This document shows positions 41,201 through 53,974 of a stretch of 64,000 nucleotides of DNA, one piece after another. Source of the DNA: Paragonimus skrjabini miyazakii (lineage: Eukaryota; Platyhelminthes; Trematoda; Plagiorchiida; Troglotrematidae); contig JTDE01000228.1 in the NCBI GenBank assembly GCA_014338405.1, forward strand, positions 189,671-253,670, given 5' to 3'. Under the pieces are notes generated by a model. The model saw only the letters and a program-made list of their open reading frames with translations, made no database searches and had not been told where the DNA came from. Both the position numbers and the translations under genes were made by a program. Within the stretch, counting starts at the first letter, position 1, and each line of letters starts with the position of its first letter.

Positions 41201-42000
41201 AGAATGCTCAGACCACAATCTTATTGCAGTCATGCAGTACTTTCCTTGAAACAATTTTTTATTTTGACTTAATTTGTTTTGACTGATTATTTATACAATC
41301 CTCTTCATTGGGTTAATTACGTGCAGTTAATACACAAATTTGTTAGCTGTGTTTAGGTGCTTCAATTCGTTAACAGCCTGGAATCTTGGCTTCTTTCCAA
41401 AGATCGCCGAGGAGTTTCTCAGTGCAATTTATGGCATAGCACCTAAGCAAAGCGTCAAAACAGTTCTTTTAGAGCTCAAGACAACCGGCTTCTTTGCAGT
41501 ATATATATTTGGTTGGCGGTGACAAATGAACATGGAAATAGCGAGTAGTAAAACGTTAGATATCTTGTACAAAGACATTTCGTTTGCCTTTCTCCAATTA
41601 CTACGGAGAGATTGGTACAAGTTACATATGGTGAATGGACACAACAACAAGAGAAGAATACAGTGGCATGATGTTGTCCATTTTGATAGAGAACTAATAT
41701 TTTTATCTGCATGCGGAAGTAGATATATCAACCGTACGTTAAGATAAATGAAAACACAAATTAGTGAGCACCTCTCCAAATAGTTGACTGATTGTGCAAA
41801 CGTGATTTCGCGTAGTGTCTATCACACATCCGAAATGGACTAAGCACATAGTGGAAACAGCTAAAATATTTCAAAGCGTATATCTTCAAAAGTTGTCACG
41901 CAATTTGAAATCTGCGGAGACTGTGACAATTTGGCAGATCGACCCTATTATTTTGTGCAGGAACAAATTATTGCAAACAATCGACTAGTTTAGTACCTCC
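38290..42000. other. Non-coding stretch
   Basis: No gene recognised. A perfect 16-bp palindrome lies at 38471-38486 within A/T pentamer repeats. Overlapping open frames on both strands at 41340-41780 have no recognisable domain and are treated as chance. Confidence 0.45.
38471..38486. repeat. 16-bp perfect A/T palindrome
   Basis: AAATTAAATTTAATTT reads the same on both strands and sits in a run of TTAAA then TTTAA pentamers. Probably slippage-derived low complexity. Confidence 0.6.
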
Positions 42001-42003
42001 TAC

Positions 42004-42206
42004 CTTATTTCTAACATCCTCCTCTTTTCCACATTTATGTATGCTTCAATAAGAGCTTCATGTGAGGGTTCAGCTTGACAACTGGCATGCAAATTTTTAA
42101 TATCCAGGTCTGCATGACCAAAACTTCCGGCTGCTAACATTTGTCCCATAATTCTTGAGAGTTTAACATCAATGCCAACATTGTTAGCAATGACATTATC
42201 ATGCTT
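42004..42206 (-). CDS. Probable exon or exon-derived pseudogene, unknown protein
   Basis: 67 codons plus 2 nt open on the - strand between an AG acceptor (CGCAG, ending at 42207) and a donor AATAAG|GTAGGAG. About 37% of codons start with G, roughly twice the base frequency, so this is very likely to be or to have been coding. The peptide is of ordinary globular composition, contains GQMLAAGSFGHADLDIKN and ends EAYINVEKRRMLEI. I do not recognise the family. Directly upstream the same frame continues for about 31 coding-like codons (42216-42308, 29% G-first) after a single TAA at 42213-42215. Either the stop marks a pseudogene, or an unusually tiny gap separates two exons. The upstream piece begins after another AG (CTGATCAG, ending at 42311). 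Confidence 0.4.
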
Positions 42207-42215
42207 CTGCGTTTA

Positions 42216-42310
42216 AAACGTTACTTGTTTGCCATTAACAAACGTACAGTCTTCCCTTGTTGTACGTTCTCTATATATAGCTACAGCTTGCATCATTTTA
42301 CTTGTAATAG
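42216..42310 (-). pseudogene. Upstream in-frame companion of the 42.0 kb exon-like segment
   Basis: About 31 codons in the same frame as the following segment, interrupted from it only by TAA at 42213-42215. It starts after TTGTTCGCGTCTGATCAG, a fair acceptor; the codon before that is a TGA in the same frame. The peptide contains MMQAVAIYRERTTRED. A GTAACG near the end could be a donor, but then the intron to the next acceptor would be only about 18 nt, too short for normal splicing. Confidence 0.3.
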
Positions 42311-42329
42311 CTGATCAGACGCGAACAAA

Positions 42330-45300
42330 CTGTCCTCGTACAAGGCAACTCATGATCTACTAGTCGCGTTTTTCAAATGCATTCACAAGAATTATTAGTT
42401 GAAAACAACTTAATGGATTTCGACTTGTAGTTTTGAGTAAGAAAAAGCCATTGGTACAATCAGGGCTCACTAAGGTGAGTTGTTCATAAAGAGTCGTGAA
42501 GTGGGGTGATGACTCAAAGTTTTGTCGAATGCGACTTCCCAGGTGATGATGACCACGAGTTGTAATGCAAGTCCGGTGCGGTCTATTGCATGGGTTGATC
42601 TAGCCAACGGTTTCATCCTTATTACATACATGCCCTGGAGTTTAGTGTGATATCCATCATTGTATCAGACTGAAAGCGAACATTATGTCAGCTAGTAATA
42701 TATGTTGCCACATTCGCCACCAAAAATAGTGTGCTGGTCATTGCGATTTGGTTTTCCTAACCCCGCCGGTCCTATAAAGAGGTTTCTGATATGGGCGGAC
42801 ACGTACGTTTGTCTGTGTGAGCTCGGCAACCACCGTCTTTAGTGCTACCGCAATTACAGTTTTGATAGCCGTGATTTTAACGAAAATGGACGGATTCTGT
42901 GTAGACTGAATGTGTTACCAGTTAAGTCTGTTCAGCAAACGATTTCTGTTATTAGCACATATAACAAGATGAATATCCATAACCATTCAGAATGTGACCT
43001 ATTCACAAATGACCTACCCTATCAGTAAGTCAAGTGAACGCAAACACAGTCCACTTTCATACGGCTATATCGAATGCTGAACAATGAAAATTCACTCTAA
43101 AAATTATGACAACCACTTATTGACTTTATCGAACGTGAGCTTATCGGCGACTCTTTAAACGATAGTCCCAATGTATCCATATAGTTCCCATGCTGGCGTT
43201 GCTCAAATAAACATCAGTGCACTCAGATATTTTATGTACTGTGTGGTAGTGTTAATTTTTTTGAAATACATTCCAGTGTTATGGAAAGAAATACTAGAGT
43301 GTGGTTGTATGTAAAATCCGTAATACTGTTTCAAAGTGTACCTACTGATGATGATGTTTGGTGCAATTAATTTACTGAGATCGTTCGCAGGCTGGACCCA
43401 AAAGGCATGGTTTAATCAAAATTTGTTAAAATGACTGATTTTGAGCTCAAATCCGTATCAAGAATTATTTGAATTTCTCCGTAGATGTCCTCATCCAAAT
43501 TTTTCACTAGAACTGGCATTCTCAGCTACGATAATCGTAAGTTATCACACCAGGTATGTCTAAACCTGCGCAACACGAAAAAGTATACAAAAATCGAAAA
43601 ACAGAAATAGCCTCGTCTACATCACAACTTCAGTAACAACACGAAACGCAGTGAGAACACTTAGTTAAGTTTGCTGCGGTGCGCAAAGCAGCCGACGTAA
43701 AGTAATGATCAATGTGCTGAATCAGTGAATCACTCATGTCTCAAACACGCAGAACTAGCGACTGGTTTTCCTATTATTAAGTCTATTCAGCGTACTGGAC
43801 GTCTGTTACCGCTCGCATATAACCCATAGTTGATCGCAGTCTCCCTATCCGGATAACAATTTATATTAACCCAATTTGAAGGGATGTTCCACATATATCC
43901 TATATGTCCTGTGATGGCACGTTCATTTAATACTCGTGAGTATTGCAGCTAAGTCCGTAGGTAAAACGTCTATGTATATCTTTGGTGTTCGCGTTTTGTT
44001 TTGTACTCAAAGGTTCAAAGATTTACAGACGTTCCTCAAAATGTGCGAATAAATGAGAAATACTTAGTTTTTGAATACGTACTACATTTGACTAACGGAA
44101 AGAAACTGTTTTTTGTTACATTTAACTGAAGCTCGGGAAAAACACCGAATATCTATCCTACGGAATATAACCAAAGCAATTTCAGATATTCAAATGATTT
44201 CCTGATAAGTGTGTTCAATAAGCCCTTTTTCAAAAAGGACACCGATCTATGAAGTTTGAGAACGCTTTTTGTGACTGGATGTTTCATTTTACCTACGGTA
44301 TATTTCATGTTCAGTTTTGAAGTGTACAAGTGCAACGTTTCATCAGGCAATGGTTTACATTACAACCGGATATCCCATCCGTTATGGCATATTGGCTGAT
44401 GTTATTGATAATCCTGATCAAGCTGTGTAAACAATCTAGCATTCAGGACCACAGACGTCGAACCCATGAAAGCGACAAAAGTTTAACTGCAAGGTTATTA
44501 AAATGTCTTGCAACTGAACACAAAGAAAAGTCTTTCCATGTTTCATATTGGGACATACTTGTAAGATTTTTTGTTTCAAATTCAGGCAGTAGAAGGTGAG
44601 TAAATTCTACCCTATTATGAAGTGAAACAAGTTCACCCGTGCTACATAGCTAAGTGGTACGTTTTCTAATGTAGTAGTATGGGAAGCCCATAGCTGTTCC
44701 GTTGACTTGTCCCACGAACTGATAAGTTTAGGTTGATACGCTATCTCACTTCTACTGGTGAACTTTGAAACATTACTGTTTTTCACTAAAATGAAAATTC
44801 GTTTAATATGCTGAACAAAATTACCATAAGAAGTCAATTCTGTGAACAGCTGTTTTCGGTAATTTTCTACGGGCTTTCACAATTACATAGGGCGAATGCG
44901 TTTTATTGATGAAAAATTAGAGCAAGTCAAGTAGGTCATTAAAGTCATAGACATGAAGCGGATCGCATTCTGACTTCGTCAGAGTGGAAATGATAATAGC
45001 AGTCGAACTTGCGTATAACGCGACAGATGTTATACTTGTATCTGAGAGGATGCCAGCGCCAACAACATCTTAGTAAAGGCTCCATAACATTGACCGTCAG
45101 GTGCAATGCAACACAATGTTTTACTTCTACATTTAAAAGTGGTTAAAAAGTGTATGATAGGATGTCAATATTTTTCACACCTCATCCGGTTTTCGTATGA
45201 GCCATACAATAAACTAAGTGAAGTTGTAAGCAGTTCAAGCATCCGGACAGTATGCGGACATTGGTTCAACAGGTTATAATGGTTATGGTAAAAATCCATC

Positions 45301-47898
45301 AAAGAAGATTTCAGTATTGCTCCTGACAAGAAAATTGTGCAAACAAACTGATCAGACTTGTAGCAAGTTTTAACAGGTCTGAGATTATTTGTCACAAAGT
45401 TGATCGGCCTTATTTATGGAAAGACGAACGTATGGGTTTTATGATCAATGTCTATCCAACTCCGATTTTAGCAACACAACACCGATTGTTTCAGCTGTAA
45501 ACAAATGTACCATTCTGAGACGTTCATATTGCATTATAGATGATTTATTTATGAAGGAAAAAGCTTATCTAATCATAACTTTGTGGTCCGTCTTTAAAAT
45601 ATCAGTCAAAAAATTATCCTTAACCAGCCTCACTGTGAGACACCAGACTGAGTCCAACAAAGCTTCTAATGACCAGCAAATGCAGGAAAAGGCATGTACA
45701 CACACACTGTCAAAATATCCGTAGCAATTACAAACAAAACAGAAAATACGGAAAATGTACATAGAGAAACAACTGCATTCAATATTCAATCAGACAAACG
45801 TGGTCGGCCCATCACATTGACACACTAATTCAGACAACTGCATTCAGACCAAATTTCACAACCGGGATGCCTCACGTTTGTCCCCCATGCACAGTCTCTT
45901 AAAAATGGCTATGTAAGATAAATCGCTATTCATTTGTTTAGATCGTTCACTTCCACTTAACACGATGCCACACACAGTGACTCGTCGTTCACAACACCCA
46001 ACCTTCCACCGGTCATCCGTTAGAAGTCGCAACCATACTTAATCAAAGAGTATACCATTTATAATGTGTAGATGCCTGCGGATATCCAGCCTTGTGAAAC
46101 GTACAGACTAATGCAAGCGGAAACAAGCAGACAGTTACAAGTTGGAACTGCAAATTTTTGTTAGATCAGATCCGACCGGAGCCCAGATTTTCCATTGGTG
46201 AGTCTAACATTAAATTTTCTGTCTGCCATACTGTTTACTCGTAAATTTCCTGCAAATGGATAACGCATTTTCCCCGCTCGTGAAGTCAACAGCCTTAAAG
46301 TGAGTTTTGGAACTGTCATGAATCGTTAACAGTGTTGTCTATGTATCGTAAATTTTCTTAATACCATTATATATATTTAATTTTCAAATATTTCCATGCT
46401 ACATGTCAACAAATATCAAAATTAATTCAGTTTGTTAATCAGCTATATCAAACAAGGTAGAAGAGTATCAATCCACAGAAATACTATAGCCCTGAATAGC
46501 GTAGGCGTCAGAGTACGACTATGCGTAAAATGTCATTCTGCAAACAACTGGTAATCTGACTTTGCCATGGTTAATAGTTCTGATTAGCAATCTCATTGAT
46601 GGGGCACTTAAGTTCCTCCTGCGTGTTTTTCGCTTGGTAAGAAAAGTAGAAAAGATTTTTGGCAATATATGTGGATCAACCAATTCAGCATGTTTAGAGC
46701 TCTGATTTAATTGAACTGAGTTTTGCAAAGACACCTGCGAAAACTGACCGATTTGCTTTTTTCATACACTTGCCTGAATATTGCGAAAACTTTTCTAGTG
46801 CCCCATTCGCTCCCAAGATAAGTTTACAAAAACAGTATTGTTCGTAACAGTAATATACTGTGGTTTGCTTTTTGAGTTTCTTAAAAAGTAATGAGTGTTT
46901 CGGTGAAACCGCTACACCTTAACACAACTTCAAATAAAATTTAATTTTTCATGGACCCCACTTTGAATACAGTCAGCTCTTACTTTGTATTCCATGCGGA
47001 TAAATCACGTTCTCTTATACAGAAGTAGAACCATTCCAAACAGCAATGAGGAAGTCGTTTCATACAAATTCTCTAAGGTGTTGTCCAATAAAAACGTCTA
47101 TAGAGGCCAACTCTACGTTAAACTCAACCTCAGATTTGAAGCTCATGACTGAATTTTTCACGTTAGACTGCTGTACATGATTTTTAGATCGCATATTAAA
47201 AACGTTGCAGTTTCTGCCCTTTTAAATCCAGAACTAGGTGCACTGTTGTTTTGACAATGAGGTCTGCAAAGATCAAACCCAGCAGTGATCTCAATACCCC
47301 ACTGCACCCGTTCAACATAGTCTGCTATAAAGGGGAATTGTATACCAAACTTACTCCGAAGAAATGGGTCCCTGCATTTTAAAGGGTTAACACCACTATG
47401 AAGTTGGTGAAACTGTAAGTAATCACGCTTGTAACCTGCAGATTCTAAGGGTGTGACCTTTATTAATGCCAAACGAAGGACCATTCAAACTCATTTACAA
47501 ATTCGGACGTACATTTCACAATGCACTTACGTTTATTTTCTCACAAGTTGTGTGAAACACTAAGAAACGTTCGGATGGTGCAACCAGAACCTGTTAAAAA
47601 TGAACACAGAGTTGTACTCAGCTTATCTACATTAAGTAGCCCATAACGATTGAGATTTTCGTCACATGGTATAAGTTGCTGAAGCAATTTCAATGTTTTC
47701 TCACCACTGAGTTACAGAGATCTGAAGGTGTGCATAAATTCATCTCCCGCATGTTTATTTCCGTTTCAACTTTTACGATAAAACTGGACATAATCTGTTC
47801 CATTTCAGCTGGCGCCCCCACCTGGACAGGATGTAGTTTTATCAGGCTTCACCTGTTGGTCTTCACTTGAGTTTTTTTGACTGCGACATGATTGTTAA
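42330..47898. other. Non-coding stretch, GC-richer block at 42.46-42.66 kb
   Basis: No gene assigned. The part 42460-42660 is visibly richer in G+C and looks like an old repeat. The frame at 44330-44599 (+) ends at a good donor (AGAAG|GTGAGTAA, exon end 44595) but its protein is unrecognised. A 108-codon - strand frame at 47158-47484 is at chance length. Confidence 0.4.
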
Positions 47899-47900
47899 TA

Positions 47901-47919
47901 TTACGAGGGGGAGTCAAAA
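47901..47919 (+). repeat. Mariner left terminal inverted repeat
   Basis: 19 bp identical in inverted orientation to 48632-48650. Confidence 0.9.
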
Positions 47920-48012
47920 AGTAAAGCCATTTTATTTCCGACAGGTATAATTACCAACACAGGAACATGTATTATACATCAAAATAAGGCTGGTTCTCTG
48001 TGGATCACATCT

Positions 48013-48488
48013 CTACTTTTCAACACAGTCACCGTTACGCTCAATAGCAACGTTCTACCTTTGAATAAGCGCATGTATCCCTACCTCGTAAAATTTTGTT
48101 GTTTGTTCTTTGAGCCACTTCTTCACTGTGGTTTCCACTTCCTCGTCACTGGAATAATGTTTTCCTCTTAACCCCCATTCCATGGGGCCAAAGAGGTGAT
48201 TATCTGAAGGCGCTAAATCTGGTGAGTATGGAGGATGCTGTAAAGTTGTCCACCCGAATGAGGCGATTGTCTCCCCTGTCTTGATGCTACGCTTGAGGCT
48301 ACGCCCATAGTTCCCATCTTTTCATCCTTCAAACGACGAAATCACCCGCATACATTGCTATAATCTACAGTATTGTCCTCAAGCACATTTGTTAATCGTC
48401 TGTGAATGTTCATAGGGGTTTCCCTTTCAGCAACAAGGAACTCAATCACTGCTGTTTGTTTTTGACGCAACTCTACGGGGGCAGCCAT
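48013..48488 (-). pseudogene. Mariner transposase pseudogene
   Basis: The ATG at 48488 opens an N-terminal domain of mariner/SETMAR type (MAAPVELRQKQTAVIEFLVA, then a helix-turn-helix DNA-binding region) that reaches a TGA at 48342-48344 where a Trp is expected; similarity continues a few residues further. After the deletion the C-terminal part resumes in another frame at about 48250, with the family hallmark PYSPDLAPSD (48202-48231) holding the last catalytic Asp. The C-terminal tail follows, with one Trp-to-TAG change, to the natural stop at 48013-48015. The first two catalytic Asp residues are in the deleted part. It is inactive. Confidence 0.85.
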
Positions 48489-48631
48489 TTTGATTTTTCC
48501 TTGTAAGTCTAAAAACATGAAAGTAAGAAACAAACTATTAGATAACGTAAATGATATAATCATTTATAACTGGAAAAAAACTCAGATAAGTTTATGAAAA
48601 ACTTCGCCAGAATTAAAACATTGGCAGTACA

Positions 48632-48650
48632 TTTTGACTCCCCCTCGTAA
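48632..48650 (-). repeat. Mariner right terminal inverted repeat
   Basis: Inverted partner of 47901-47919. The transposase N-terminus faces this end, so it is the 5' end of the element. Confidence 0.9.
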
Positions 48651-48652
48651 TA

Positions 48653-51600
48653 ACATGATTTTGTTCACTAGAACATCAGAGAAAATTTTGTGTGATATTG
48701 ACTAACGAAACTACACCATCATGATTTCAAGTTGAGTTTCTACATTTCACTCTATAAAATGACGAGACAGTGGTATAGCAACTCAGCTTGAAACATGTGA
48801 TTAAGCACACTCTTAACTCACTGAATATTTGTTAAAAGCTAACACTCATAACGACATGATGGAACACAAGCAAGAGCATGAGCACAACATTGCTGCAACT
48901 GTGATTTATAACACAAACTGCTAAACAAAACATGAGGCAACTGTCAAAATTTGTAGAGTACACAGTAACATGCCCGACAAACCTAATCCTTTGGGTGCCA
49001 GCACGAACAGCCATTTCACATTTATGTTAACAATTAATTACCTTTATTTGGGTATACTGTTGACCCATTTCATATTGACATTTATTACTGCACCACATTC
49101 ATGTAAAATTTCATCTCCATCCTTTTATACCAAAATTACTCATCGTTGTCTACCTGACCCGCAAATTTAAGCACTTAACCAATGATTTCTACCTCGCTAT
49201 TTTTCTATTTTCCAAATTACTCCTTTAATTTGTGAACACGGTAATGATGGTCTCGTAGTTAGTGCATTACATTAAAGAGTGAATTAGTAACATCTGTTGG
49301 AATATTAAACCATCATTTGACTTCGTGAAATCTTTCCATGTGTCAACATTTACAAGCTTATATATTTCGAATTAATAGTGTAGTGTTCGTATTCAGCAAT
49401 GAATACCTTCCAGGAAGTCCAAACGTTTTTCTCTGCCTATCTGTTTCTTTCTTGGGATCAATCATTTCAGTCGTACAGAAAACAACCGGGCTGCAACAAC
49501 GGATACGTAATCGTTACACGATAATGAAAGATCGCACAAAGATACAAATAGCAGGCATATTTATGTGGTGCAGGCTACATGGAACGAACAGAAAACCTTT
49601 CTTGACGTTGCACACTGAATGATTCACTCACGTCCAAGAGTTTGATCGAATTGCTTTGAGCCACCAAACCTGAAGGAGGTTAACACCAATCACAAAACTA
49701 GGATGCTGATAGGACTCGCTTCTTTTGCTCACTTCTAGAGATAGTGAATTAACAGAATATCGGTCGACTTTGAACAACAAGGCTCACGATTTCCGGCGGG
49801 TTTGACATAATCTTTTTCGGCTTGGAATTTTACACGAGCATGAAACAAAGCCTGTTGAAACAGTACATAGCTAGACCAATTCAAGTGATGAAAGTGCTTT
49901 GCACCATAAACATTTTTTAGGTCAACCCAGGAAGTCTTAGACCAATTTTGCGTTGAGAGCAGATCAGGATTCAGCTCGTCGGAACAGTGCAGGAAGAGTT
50001 TTGCGTACAGTTCGAAATAGCTTTGCCAAACTACACGCTGGTCGAGGGGACATCAAGCTGGTATTTTGCTTGAAAATAAATGCGGTTCAGTTTCTCTCTG
50101 AGTCTAATCAATCTCCGCAGTACTTATCGTGTGTGAGTTCGGGAAGCATTTGGTATAAAAAGTGAAAACCTGCTATAAGTGTTGGCTGATGCAGAAAGGC
50201 ATCTATGGGTGGAAATAATGTTGCATGATATATTTCGTTTGCATTCAAAATATGAACTGACATTTTGCTATATTTTTTTATGTGCATGCCCACTAGTAAT
50301 GAAGCCACTAGTTTCGCTACATTCCAGGCTATACATTTTCTGTGTTCAACATAAATGAAACATGAAACAGTTATAGTCTTCCGAAAATTTGCCTATTTTA
50401 GGTTACAGTCCGCAATGACTATGCCAAAAACTTTTGCATCCCCCATCAAAAAATCATTCACATTTTCCCGTTACCCCGATTAAACATACAGTTTTCTTAC
50501 AACTGCCTTTGCAAGCCTACACATAGTATTCAAAAATGTTGCACGGAAATCGCTAACATTTTGTATTTTTGTGGAATTTCAATCAAATGAGTTTATCTGT
50601 TCGACCGATTACATGCCTTTCAAAAAGAACAATGTCCATGGTAAGTGCTATTAGTACAAACGGTTTCAAGCAATTAACATTTTAAATATATAAAAGGCTT
50701 GTTGTTTATAGATTGAGGTACGGTCAAGTTAGGAATAGTGAACGTTCCAAACTGATCACACGCATAACCCGCTTTTGTAATATAACATTAAACATCGTGT
50801 CTTGAGTTTTTCAGTCTAGTTGAACAAGCCAAATACCTGCGAAACAGAACAATGAATTCAACCAGTTTATCTTCTATTGCTGTCCGATGGATGAAGTCAG
50901 TGGCAGCCAGAGGGGAAAATACTTATAAAGGAAAAGATAACCACTGTTAGTTGTTTTAGACAAAGTGAGAGAAAGAAAACTTCAGCAGAACATTATTATT
51001 ATGAATAAAAAAAGACACACTTTGCATCCTGAAAGTAATGTGTTCACATATAATCGCACAAATCAGGCATTCCGTAAGTCGATACCTCACGGAATTAGCT
51101 CATTTTTGGGCAACTAGGTCAGTACTGTTTTAATTACTAGCAATTATTTACTGCTCAGATGTAAACGCAATTTGATGTCATCTTCAGTGGATACGTTGAC
51201 GCTGATTCTCTGCATTTCACTTCAGTTTCTTGTATATATATGTTTATAAGTTCACCTTGGGTACTGAATGAACTATTTATTATCTTTCACCACTGCTATT
51301 AACCCATATGTTGACGTACTCGACCATGCAGGCAGTTTTATACGATTTCATACACAATTTGTTACATAAAAACCTCCGCATAAGCGCGTATCATTAAATT
51401 TGTATGTATACACTTATCGTTACAGTAGCAGGAAATTTCATGGTCTAACAGTGCTATTTATCTGCCTATTGTTCTTACAGTTCCACTCATCTGTGAAGCT
51501 ACTACCATCACACTCTTTCGTAAAAATCTACTTGACGCAAAATGCATTTTTCATACTACTTTGAAAATCTTTACACTTGGTTGCAGCTTCCGCAGTCAGC

Positions 51601-53970
51601 TATTGTTTGTTACTAGCCTACTTTCAAACGATGCAATGGACTTGTACTTCACAACCTCAAAAGCTAACTATTAGTGAGCACCTGAAACAAATTCATTCTT
51701 CAGCCTTTCTGACTGTGAGGACAAGTTGCTGACCGTTACTCTTTAACAGATGTTGTCGACTATTCGTCCGGAACGTTGACTTAGAACATCGTGTGAATAG
51801 CGTTCACTTTGTTTTGTCCCTTTATTCTCTAATAGTTACACTTCTGTCCTCCTGTGATTAGCGGTTTCTCTGAGAAACACCTTCAGTCCATATGTCGTTC
51901 TCTGAAGTTTTCGTATTAACACAGTTTGACCTGATTCAACATGTTCCCTTTAAACTCTAGAGTTTGTGGCAATTCTACCTCAGAAACACACTACGTACCA
52001 GATGCATAAATGTATCATATTCTTTCGCTAGTTTTGATAATATTACGAGGGACAAGCAGATGTCAACATATTTACAAAACTTCTGCTCAGATAACATGAC
52101 GTCGTTTATGAAGTTCTGACACTGACGGTTTGTTGTTTATACGCTCAAGTGTGTGATCACGTATGTACTTACTTTTTTCAGTTCACAAAATTAGTTGACA
52201 CAACTCATAAGTTAAATAAAGCATGACTCAGACAAACTTGGTTGCAACTGTACGTGCCACTCCGTGACTTCACACTGTATACAGATTAATTGTTCACAGT
52301 ATGCCAATTTCATCACTGATGTGCAACTTCGCAAAATAAAAGGCAACCAGCAACTGACTGATGCTGGGAAATCGATAAAATGTTGGTCTATTCCGTCATG
52401 GCAATCACATCATCCATCGCATTGGACGCATTGCACAATGTATGCTGAAACATGCCGCTTCCGGACCTTTGACAGGATTGATCACTTCCCAATTCACTAC
52501 GGCTTACCATCTGTCATCCACTCCTTCAAACAACGGTATACGATGCGACCTGGTGTCAAAAACTTCCTTTCATTAATCCTAGTTGATTGCGACTTTGAAC
52601 AAACAAGATTTGCAGTTTTTATTTAACGTTCACCGTACATATTCAGTCATACCGTATCAAGAGCAGTATCAGCCGGCACAACAGCCTGTGATTATACTCA
52701 CGAATTGTACCTCGGGTATAAAGTAACACATTAATTATACCTTCATGATAAATATTCCACTCTTCGTGATTTTCACACATCATCTGCTTTGAAGCTACCT
52801 CTTTATTTTTTAGATACACAGGTGTATGTTTACGCTAGTATATCTCAATCAACGACCCATTTTCTGATTAGTCGCTTGCTTTCCTGTAAAAAAATCCTAG
52901 GTCGTCGTCTCTTTTAACCATTCTACCTTTTTCCCCCAGCCTTGAGGGTGTACTGAAGGTTTTGTTCGATTTTTTGTACAGATTTATATGTATATTTTTC
53001 TTTACCGCATCTACAGTGCACTAATATATACTCCCATAGTCGAACACTTTTGTCGTTTATTTTCAACGTCTTCCTTCCCAGCCTTGATATTTATGCTGGA
53101 TTCTCTCGACCACTTTTATTTTTAAGGGGTTAATGTTTAACTGTCAAGGTGGCTTGTCAGTTGGTCCACTTGCAGTGACTGACTGTATTATGAGTGCCTC
53201 TGCTCACAAACTTTCCAATTTTACCACTTCAGGTTTACGCTGGTTATGAAATAACCGAATGGAACCGAAAGTAGGTAACACGTAGGCGTAATTGCCATCG
53301 GTCACTTTGGTGTGCTAATCTGAGGGCGTGTTACTAACCGCATTTTTGCTGTCATGTTGTCAATAGTTCAACACATAGATAAGTACACGGACAGGTTAAC
53401 CAAGCGTATAATCATCAACAAAATGGACGAGCAGTTTTCAACACAATGTTCACAACCCTAAGGTATTATTCATACAGTACGCTGACATCAGCCGACCATC
53501 CAGCCTCTAACGTCCGATTAGTGACAAAATGTTCAAAGTGCGCGCATTTCCTTGGCAAGTTAACTGCAATTTACAAACGTATCCTACACAACAAAAGAAA
53601 GGGACACAATTCAAAGTGCACCGGTACTGTTGTCTTTTTGTTGACGTGTTCGTTTGATACCGCTAGGCGGCCCAGCATGCTGGCATACTTGTCCTGTAAG
53701 CAGTTGTTTATCGCTATTTCCTACCAAAACCAGACAAATGGGTCAGGCGAGAACTGACGACAAAGTGTTAAATTATTCTGATATTAACATGGACGTTTCC
53801 AGGATGATGGTTCATAGACATGTTTATACAAACGAACTTAACAGTGAAAGAATGAAGTCTCACTAAAATCCCCACTTTGGATAATAAGAACCGTGTTTTC
53901 TTTTCAATCCTACGAAACACGATTCAGTCGAACAGGTTATTCTGCCGAATCAGTGATTATAGTAAGGCAC
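48653..53970. other. Non-coding stretch
   Basis: No recognisable gene or repeat in about 5.3 kb. Frames at 52264-52626 (+, 120 codons) and 53446-53757 (+) are within chance length, begin at non-ATG codons or lack a domain, and are not called. Confidence 0.45.
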
Positions 53971-53974
53971 GTTC

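Larger units (their letters stand above)
47901..48650 (-). mobile_element. Mariner-family element, internally deleted (750 bp)
   Basis: A complete element by its ends. The left end starts TTACGAGGGGGAGTCAAAA, and the right end is its exact inverted copy (19 bp perfect, similarity trailing further in). TA dinucleotides flank both sides (47899-47900 and 48651-48652), the target duplication of Tc1/mariner elements. Transposase remnants lie on the - strand: the N-terminal helix-turn-helix part and the C-terminal part survive, while most of the middle (about half of the normal 340-350 residues) is gone. The copy cannot make a transposase but has intact ends, so it could have been mobilised in trans. 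A full mariner is about 1.3 kb. Confidence 0.9.

Noticed and set aside
41340..41780. Overlapping open frames on both strands up to 116 codons
   Set aside because: No domain, mutually overlapping, and such lengths are expected by chance in AT-rich DNA.
48925..48945. CATGAGGCAACTGTC resembling the tRNA-like repeat block
   Set aside because: Match is about 10 bases with no A-box or B-box-like sequence around it.
49953..50165. Short GC-richer open frames on the + strand
   Set aside because: Two competing frames, stops on both sides, no domain; too short to support.
52264..52626. 120-codon + strand frame
   Set aside because: Length is at the chance limit, composition is unremarkable and no motif or splice structure was found.
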